From: Roseburia sp.
Lineage (GTDB): Bacteria; Bacillota_A; Clostridia; Lachnospirales; Lachnospiraceae
Length of the DNA: 11,553 nt
Reading direction: 5' to 3'
NCBI GenBank assembly: GCA_017547315.1
Contig: JAFYQA010000096.1
Coordinates: 1 to 11,553 of the forward strand
Part shown: in pieces, positions 6,727 through 11,553 of the stretch
Layout of the letters: each line of letters opens with the position of its first letter
How positions within the stretch are numbered: position 1 is the first letter of the stretch
Position numbers and translations under genes: made by a program
The notes under the pieces: model-generated
Seen by the model: the letters and a program-made list of their open reading frames with translations, nothing else
Database searches by the model: none
What the model was told of the DNA's origin: nothing

Positions 6727-8403
6727 TTACTTTTTTAAATCTTCGTCCGTAAATGCGGAACTGATCGCTTCTCCCGGTGCTACCATTGGCCACACCTTAT
6801 CATCACTGTCAATCATACAGTCGATTAAAACCGGTTTCTTCGCTTCAAGCGCTTTCTTAAAAGCCTCTGCAAACTCTTCTCTTGTTGTTGCTCGATAGCC
6901 TTCTGCTCCCAATGCCTCTGCCAATTTTACGAAATCTACCGTATCATTTAATATGGTTGCTGAATAATGTTCTTCATAGAATAAACTCTGCCACTGACGT
7001 ACCATACCAAGTACATGATTGTTAATAACCACCTGAATCAATGGAAGATTCTGTCTGGCTGCTGTTGCAAGTTCGTTCATATTCATACGGAAACATCCAT
7101 CACCAGCAATATTGATAACCTGTTTATCCGGATTCGCCATCTGTGCACCGATTGCTGCACCTAAACCATAACCCATGGTTCCAAGACCGCCGGAAGTAAG
7201 TAATGTTCTTGGCTTACTGTATTTATAATACTGTGCTGCCCACATCTGATGCTGTCCTACTTCTGTTACGATAATGGCATCGCCCTTTGTCTCCTGATAA
7301 ATCTTTTCGATCACAAACGGGCCGGATAATCCTGTTTCTGGATATTTCAACGGGAACTTCACTTTATAATCAAACACATGCGCTATCCAGTCTGTATGGT
7401 TCTGCTGGGTAAGTTCTGCGTTGATTCTTGTTAAAATCTCTTTTACATCACCAATCACTGCTGTATGTGCTTTTACATTTTTATTAATTTCTGCTGGATC
7501 TACATCAAAATGTAAGATTTTAGCATTACTTGCAAATTTCTTTGCATTACCAAGTACACGATCCGAGAAACGGGCACCGATTGCGATTAATAAATCACAC
7601 TCGCTAACGCCTAAGTTAGCAGTCTTTGTACCATGCATACCAAGCATTCCTGTGTACAAATCATGTGTTCCGTCAAATGCACCTTTTCCCATCAAAGTAT
7701 CGCAAACTGGAGCGTCTACTTTCTTAACAAACTCTCTTAATTCTGCATCTGCATCCGAGATTACAGCACCACCACCTACAAAAATGTATGGTTTCTTTGC
7801 TTCTTTAATCAACTTGATTGCTTCTGCTACCGCTTCATCTGTAATCGTGTCAGATATTCTTGCAATTACTTCTGGTTCTTTAAATATGTACTCTGCCTTT
7901 GCTGCAGTTACATCTTTTGGAATATCTACTAATACAGGACCCGGACGACCTTTTTTCGCAATTTTAAAAGCTCTGCGGATGGTATCTGCTAATTTTTCTA
8001 CATCTTTTACGATAAAATTGTGTTTCGTAATCGGAGTGGTGATACCTGCGATATCAATCTCCTGAAAACTGTCCTTGCCAAGTAATGGAACGGTTACGTT
8101 ACAAGTAATTGCAACCATTGGAACCGAATCCATATATGCGGTAGCGATACCTGTTACAAGGTTTGTAGCACCAGGACCCGAGGTCGCAAAACAAACACCA
8201 ACTTTTCCTGTGCTTCTCGCATAACCATCTGCTGCATGGGATGCTCCCTGCTCATGCGAGGTTAATACGTGATTTATTTCATTTTTATGTTTATATAATT
8301 CATCATATACATTTAAGATGGCACCGCCCGGATATCCAAAAACGGTATCAACACCCTGTTCTTTTAAACATTCGATAACGATTTGTGCACCAGTTAACTG
8401 CAT
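6727..8403 (-). CDS. ilvB: Acetolactate synthase, large (catalytic) subunit
   Basis: Thiamine-diphosphate enzyme that joins two pyruvates to 2-acetolactate (valine/leucine branch), or pyruvate and 2-oxobutyrate to acetohydroxybutyrate (isoleucine). Its 558 residues are typical. VFGYPGGAILNVYDEL (21-36) is followed by the cofactor-activating Glu51 in SHEQGASHAADGYAR. FATSGPGATNLVTGIA is at 72-87. GDG (435-437) and the following NN (461-462) form the ThDP/metal motif. The C-terminus VWPMVAPGEAISSAF is diagnostic of biosynthetic AHAS rather than the catabolic AlsS form. It starts 15 bases after ilvD, with AAAGGA upstream. No ilvN/ilvH-like regulatory subunit follows; the next gene is serC, which is unusual for an ilv operon. 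Regulation is probably with the whole operon. Confidence 0.97.
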   Translation of the reverse strand: MQLTGAQIVIECLKEQGVDTVFGYPGGAILNVYDELYKHKNEINHVLTSHEQGASHAADGYARSTGKVGVCFATSGPGATNLVTGIATAYMDSVPMVAITCNVTVPLLGKDSFQEIDIAGITTPITKHNFIVKDVEKLADTIRRAFKIAKKGRPGPVLVDIPKDVTAAKAEYIFKEPEVIARISDTITDEAVAEAIKLIKEAKKPYIFVGGGAVISDADAELREFVKKVDAPVCDTLMGKGAFDGTHDLYTGMLGMHGTKTANLGVSECDLLIAIGARFSDRVLGNAKKFASNAKILHFDVDPAEINKNVKAHTAVIGDVKEILTRINAELTQQNHTDWIAHVFDYKVKFPLKYPETGLSGPFVIEKIYQETKGDAIIVTEVGQHQMWAAQYYKYSKPRTLLTSGGLGTMGYGLGAAIGAQMANPDKQVINIAGDGCFRMNMNELATAARQNLPLIQVVINNHVLGMVRQWQSLFYEEHYSATILNDTVDFVKLAEALGAEGYRATTREEFAEAFKKALEAKKPVLIDCMIDSDDKVWPMVAPGEAISSAFTDEDLKK

Positions 8404-8418
8404 AAATTCTTTTCCTTT

Positions 8419-10086
8419 CTATCTTGGCAACTCGAGAATTGCACCTCTGTTTCCTGATGTAACTAAAGAAGCATATCTCTTTAAGTAACCATCTGTAATC
8501 TTTGGTTCTCTTGGCTGCCATTTTGCTTTTCTTGCTGCCATTTCTTCATCAGAAACTGCAATATCCAATGTCATTTCTGGAATATTAATCTTAATGATAT
8601 CGCCTTCTTCTACTAAAGCGATTGGTCCACCAACTGCTGCTTCTGGAGAAACGTGTCCGATAGAAGCACCACGAGATGCACCGGAGAAACGTCCATCTGT
8701 AATCAATGCTACAGAAGAACCTAATCCCATACCTGCGATTGCTGAGGTTGGATTTAACATCTCTCTCATACCAGGACCACCTTTTGGACCTTCGTAACGG
8801 ATAACCACTACATCCCCTGCTACAATCTTGCCACCTTTGATTGCGTCGATTGCATCTTCTTCACAATCAAATACTCTGGCTGGTCCTTCATGCACCATCA
8901 TCTCTTCTACTACAGCAGAGCGTTTTACAACACTTCCATCCGGTGCTAAGTTACCCTTTAATACTGCAAGACCACCTGTTTTGCTGTATGGGTTATCGAT
9001 TGGACGAATAACTTCTGGATTCTTGTTCACTGCATTAGCAATGTTTTCACCGACTGTTTTACCGGTTACTGTCATACATTCTGTATGTAATAAACCAATG
9101 TCAGCAAGCTGTTTCATAACTGCATATACACCGCCTGCTTCGTTTAAGTCTTCCATATAAGTAGGACCTGCTGGAGCTAAGTGACAAAGGTTTGGGGTCT
9201 TCTCACTGATTGGGTTTGCAAATGCAATATCAAAATCAAAACCGATTTCATGTGCAATTGCTGGTAAATGTAACATACTGTTTGTTGAACATCCAAGTGC
9301 CATATCTACGGTTAAAGCGTTCATAATCGCTTCTTTTGTCATGATATCTCTTGGACGAATATTCTTATTGTACATATCCATAACTGCCATGCCTGCATGT
9401 TTTGCAAGTTTGATACGTTCTGAATATACTGCTGGGATTGTACCATTACCGCCAAGTCCCATACCAAGTGCTTCTGTTAAACAGTTCATAGAGTTGGCGG
9501 TGTACATACCTGAGCAAGAACCGCAGGTAGGACAAACTTTTTCTTCGTATTCTCTTACTTCCTCTTCTGTCATAGTGCCTGCTGCATAAGAACCAACTGC
9601 CTCAAACATAGAAGATAGACTTGTTTTATGTCCTTTTACATGACCTGCAAGCATTGGACCACCAGATACAAATACAGTTGGAACATTAATTCTAGCTGCT
9701 GCCATCAAAAGTCCCGGTACGTTTTTATCACAGTTTGGAACCATAACCAAAGCATCAAACTGATGTGCCTGTGCCATACACTCTGTGGAATCTGCAATCA
9801 AATCTCTGGTTACAAGCGAATATTTCATTCCTGTGTGTCCCATCGCAATACCATCACAAACAGCAATCGCTGGGAATACTACCGGTACACCACCGGCTTC
9901 TGCAACACCAAGTTTTACTGCGTTTACAATTTTATCAAGGTTCATATGGCCTGGTACAATTTCGTTATAAGAACTAACGATACCGACCATCGGCTTTTTC
10001 ATTTCTTCTTCTGTAAAACCTAAAGCATTAAATAAACTTCTGTGTGGTGCCTGTGCCATCCCCACTCTACAATTATCACTTTTCAT
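8419..10086 (-). CDS. ilvD: Dihydroxy-acid dehydratase
   Basis: Iron-sulfur enzyme that dehydrates 2,3-dihydroxy-isovalerate and -methylvalerate to the 2-oxo acids, the third common step of valine and isoleucine synthesis. Its 555 residues are the normal size. Visible: [16 protein letters not shown] (76-91), [10 protein letters not shown] with Cys119 (116-125), [18 protein letters not shown] (185-202) with Cys191, and [16 protein letters not shown]. At the place of the first cluster cysteine of plant-type [2Fe-2S] enzymes it has Gly46 (VPGHMNL), like E. coli IlvD, which suggests an oxygen-labile [4Fe-4S] cluster and fits an anaerobe. AAGGAGGT lies 4 bases before the ATG and falls in a complex leader that may control translation. 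It lies 110 bases after leuB and 15 before ilvB. Confidence 0.97.
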   Translation of the reverse strand: MKSDNCRVGMAQAPHRSLFNALGFTEEEMKKPMVGIVSSYNEIVPGHMNLDKIVNAVKLGVAEAGGVPVVFPAIAVCDGIAMGHTGMKYSLVTRDLIADSTECMAQAHQFDALVMVPNCDKNVPGLLMAAARINVPTVFVSGGPMLAGHVKGHKTSLSSMFEAVGSYAAGTMTEEEVREYEEKVCPTCGSCSGMYTANSMNCLTEALGMGLGGNGTIPAVYSERIKLAKHAGMAVMDMYNKNIRPRDIMTKEAIMNALTVDMALGCSTNSMLHLPAIAHEIGFDFDIAFANPISEKTPNLCHLAPAGPTYMEDLNEAGGVYAVMKQLADIGLLHTECMTVTGKTVGENIANAVNKNPEVIRPIDNPYSKTGGLAVLKGNLAPDGSVVKRSAVVEEMMVHEGPARVFDCEEDAIDAIKGGKIVAGDVVVIRYEGPKGGPGMREMLNPTSAIAGMGLGSSVALITDGRFSGASRGASIGHVSPEAAVGGPIALVEEGDIIKINIPEMTLDIAVSDEEMAARKAKWQPREPKITDGYLKRYASLVTSGNRGAILELPR

Positions 10087-10091
10087 ATAGA

Positions 10092-10105
10092 CCTCCTTGT
10101 TTTCC
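10092..10105 (-). repeat. 14-bp direct repeat, copy 2 (contains the ilvD ribosome site)
   Basis: Exact copy of the segment at 10145-10158 with the same orientation, 39 bases between copies. The AAGGAGG in this copy is positioned correctly for the ilvD ATG at 10086. Confidence 0.85.
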
Positions 10106-10144
10106 GAAGGAAAATGCGACTGCTCTCAGGAGCAGAGGTCTTTT

Positions 10145-10158
10145 CCTCCTTGTTTTCC
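10145..10158 (-). repeat. 14-bp direct repeat, copy 1 (ribosome-site-like, without an ATG)
   Basis: Exact copy of the segment at 10092-10105. Its AAGGAGG is followed by no ATG, GTG or TTG at usable distance. Only a CTG at 10135 lies 9 bases downstream. Confidence 0.85.
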
Positions 10159-10196
10159 TTCCGCCACTAAACGAATAATAGAACTATCATATCACA

Positions 10197-11300
10197 TTAC
10201 CCGATATTTTCACAGATACAATCTCCCATTTCTACAGTTCCTACTATTTTAATTCCGCTGTTACTGCAAACTACCTGTGGTGCGATATCCTGTGTTCTGT
10301 ATCCATCTTTTAAAACTTTCTTTACCGCTGTTTCAATTGTTTCCGCTTCTTTCTCTAAATCGAAACTGTATCGAAGCATCATTGCTGCACTTAAAATCGT
10401 TGCAATCGGATTCGCAATTCCGCGTCCTGCAATATCCGGTGCTGAACCTCCACTTGGTTCATACAATCCAAACTTTGTATCGTTTAGACTTGCCGATGGT
10501 AACATTCCAATAGAACCTGTTATCATACTTGCTTCGTCCGATAAAATGTCGCCAAACATATTCTCTGTCAAAATTACATCGAACTGTGCTGGATTTTTCA
10601 CTAACTGCATTGCACAGTTATCAACTAGCATATGCTCGTAAGCTACTTCTGGATAACCTTTCGCTACTTCTTCTACTACTTTTCTCCATAATCTCGAAGA
10701 ATCGAGCACATTTGCTTTATCTACGCTGGTCACCTTTTTTCTTCGCTTCATCGCTACTTCAAACCCACGTTTCGCAATCCGGCGAATCTCTTCTTCGTTA
10801 TAGATAAGTGTATCTACGGCTGTTACAATACCGTCCACTTCTTCTGTTTTTCTCTCTCCAAAATATAAACCGCCTGTCAATTCTCTCATGATTACCATGT
10901 CAAACCCTGCATCAGCGATATCTTCCCGCAATGGGCAGGCCGTTCTCAATTCTTCATATAGATATGCAGGTCTTAGATTCGCAAATAAATTCAATGACTT
11001 TCTAAGTTTCAAAAGTCCAGCTTCCGGTCTCAGTTCTGGTGGTAGCTGATACCAAGTGGATGTCTTAGCGTCTCCTCCAATGGACCCCATCAAGACTGCA
11101 TCTGATGACTTTGCTACTGCAATTGCTTCGTCTGTAAGTGGAATACCCACTGCATCGATGGAACATCCTCCCATCAGAATTGCTTCGTAACAGAACTCGT
11201 GTCCGAATACTTCACCTATTCGATTCAATACTTTTTGGGCTTCCGCCACTACTTCCGGGCCAATGCCATCTCCTGCAATTACCCCAACCTTATACTTCAT
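10197..11300 (-). CDS. leuB: 3-isopropylmalate dehydrogenase
   Basis: NAD-dependent oxidative decarboxylation of 3-isopropylmalate to 2-oxoisocaproate, the third step of leucine synthesis. Its 367 residues are typical. Substrate arginines lie in LRKSLNLFANLRPA (Arg100, Arg110) and MREL (Arg139). Tyr146 (GLYFGERK) and Lys195 (VDKANVLD) are the catalytic pair. Asp227, Asp251 and Asp255 (VDN, FGDILSDEAS) bind the metal. GLYEPSGGSAPDIAGRGIANP (278-298) is the nucleotide-binding loop that separates LeuB from isocitrate dehydrogenase. It is first in the operon, preceded by a promoter and a CodY-box-like palindrome. The ribosome site (AGGGATAGAG) is weak compared with its neighbours. LeuA and LeuCD are not in the window. 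Confidence 0.97.
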   Translation of the reverse strand: MKYKVGVIAGDGIGPEVVAEAQKVLNRIGEVFGHEFCYEAILMGGCSIDAVGIPLTDEAIAVAKSSDAVLMGSIGGDAKTSTWYQLPPELRPEAGLLKLRKSLNLFANLRPAYLYEELRTACPLREDIADAGFDMVIMRELTGGLYFGERKTEEVDGIVTAVDTLIYNEEEIRRIAKRGFEVAMKRRKKVTSVDKANVLDSSRLWRKVVEEVAKGYPEVAYEHMLVDNCAMQLVKNPAQFDVILTENMFGDILSDEASMITGSIGMLPSASLNDTKFGLYEPSGGSAPDIAGRGIANPIATILSAAMMLRYSFDLEKEAETIETAVKKVLKDGYRTQDIAPQVVCSNSGIKIVGTVEMGDCICENIG

Positions 11301-11330
11301 CTCTATCCCTGCTTTTAATTCTAATAAATG

Positions 11331-11382
11331 TATAACTATTATATTGGCTTTTCTGAAAATTGCCTTTCCCTAAATAGTTATA
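11331..11382 (-). repeat. 10-bp perfect inverted repeat in the leuB leader
   Basis: TATAACTATT (11331-11340) and AATAGTTATA (11373-11382) are perfect reverse complements separated by 32 bases that contain the CodY-like box. In the predicted leuB leader RNA they would close a long stem with an inner GGC/GCC and AAAA/TTTT helix. No U-run follows, so it is not an ordinary terminator. It could be mRNA-stabilising, or an operator flanking the inner palindrome. Confidence 0.6.
11347..11361. promoter_or_regulatory. CodY-box-like operator in the leuB leader
   Basis: On the minus strand the 15-mer AATTTTCAGAAAAGC matches the established CodY box AATTTTCWGAAAATT at 13 of 15 positions; only the last two differ. 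It lies about 40-55 bases downstream of the predicted transcription start, where bound CodY could block elongation. CodY is the known Firmicute repressor of branched-chain amino acid genes, responding to isoleucine/leucine/valine and GTP, so the site fits the operon. Binding is unproven and depends on a codY gene in this genome. Confidence 0.65.
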
Positions 11383-11403
11383 AAATTAACAATTGGTGTT
11401 TGT

Positions 11404-11435
11404 ATTATAATAATGTATCTTAGGAAACATTTCAA
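11404..11435 (-). promoter_or_regulatory. Predicted promoter of the leuB-ilvDB-serCA operon
   Basis: Read leftward: -35 TTGAAA (11435-11430), 17-base spacer, -10 TATTAT (11412-11407), with an overlapping perfect TATAAT (11409-11404) at 20 bases. The start would be near 11400, giving a leader of about 100 bases. The AT-rich setting makes chance -10 matches likely, but the spacing and position in front of leuB support it. Confidence 0.55.
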
Positions 11436-11491
11436 CCACCTACGCCATGGTACTTTTTCATGCTTTCTATAATTTGTTGTTATGGAATCAC

Positions 11492-11519
11492 TTGACATCT
11501 ACACACTATTGCTTATAGT
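11492..11519 (+). promoter_or_regulatory. Divergent promoter facing the right edge
   Basis: Perfect TTGACA (11492-11497), 16-base spacer and TATAGT (11514-11519, one mismatch) on the plus strand, back to back with the leuB promoter. It would transcribe a gene beyond the window, not visible here. A short palindrome AGTTC-N9-GAACT (11521-11539) lies at its expected start site and could be an operator. Confidence 0.5.
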
Positions 11520-11553
11520 AAGTTCTATTTTATTGAACTCAAACAAAAAAAGA

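Larger units (their letters stand above)
10089..10158 (-). promoter_or_regulatory. Structured ilvD leader with duplicated ribosome-site segment
   Basis: The leuB-ilvD gap contains the 14-base segment GGAAAACAAGGAGG twice (10158-10145 and 10105-10092, minus strand). The downstream copy is the ilvD ribosome site. Between the copies, AGACCTC (10141-10135) is perfectly complementary to GAGGTCT (10095-10089), which overlaps the working ribosome site. Also present are a 6-bp hairpin CTGCTC/GAGCAG (10120-10135) and a 6-bp hairpin TTTTCC/GGAAAA (10100-10114). The upstream copy can offer the same bases as an alternative partner. The layout fits a translational on/off element, but this is inferred from sequence complementarity only. 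No T-box consensus is present. Confidence 0.45.

Noticed and set aside
7421..8065. Long plus-strand open frame of 214 codons inside ilvB
   Set aside because: It lies antisense to a fully conserved ilvB and has serine/proline-rich low-complexity content with no family features; it is a shadow of the real gene.
10087..10196. T-box riboswitch before ilvD
   Set aside because: The gap is only 110 bases, lacks the conserved T-box TGGNACCGCG-type sequence and has no terminator with a U-run.

Overview
The window looks like chromosomal DNA of an anaerobic, moderately low-GC Firmicute, most likely a gut clostridium of the Lachnospiraceae. That assignment is inferred from the protein types (387-residue SerA, clostridial-type IlvD, DUF1015 next to serA), strong AGGAGG ribosome sites and AT-rich intergenic DNA. 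Every recognisable gene is on the minus strand. There are no tRNA, rRNA, insertion-sequence, phage or CRISPR signatures.

Layout, in the direction of transcription (right to left). The right end (11301-11553) is a non-coding control region. It holds a promoter for the leftward operon, a CodY-box-like palindrome enclosed by a 10-bp inverted repeat in the leuB leader, and a good opposite-facing promoter that would serve a gene beyond the edge. Then come seven closely spaced genes: leuB, ilvD, ilvB, serC, serA, a DUF1015 gene and an MscS-family channel. The gaps are 110, 15, 58, 12, 38 and 27 bases, with no convincing internal terminator, so I read them as one operon. After it come a monocistronic cold-shock gene (csp) with its own promoter, structured leader and terminator, and a partial M16C (presequence-protease type) metallopeptidase that runs off the left edge. 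The left intergenic stretches (1569-1812 and 2017-2178) hold the csp terminator and leader, and a hairpin-rich leader with a weak promoter for the peptidase. No stretch over 300 bases lacks a gene.

How the genes work together. IlvB (acetolactate synthase) and IlvD (dihydroxy-acid dehydratase) are two steps of valine/isoleucine synthesis, and LeuB is the oxidative decarboxylation step of leucine synthesis. SerA and SerC convert 3-phosphoglycerate to phosphoserine. IlvC, LeuA, LeuCD, the small acetolactate synthase subunit and a phosphoserine phosphatase are not in the window. A CodY-like site at the head would fit control by branched-chain amino acid and GTP status, and would bring serine synthesis under the same control. 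The least understood members are the DUF1015 protein, whose DGHHR motif and position suggest a role in serine/phosphoserine metabolism, and the MscS channel at the operon end.

The most interesting non-coding signals are the CodY-like box, the ilvD leader (a duplicated 14-base segment carrying a Shine-Dalgarno sequence, with complementary anti-SD pairing) and the three-hairpin csp leader.
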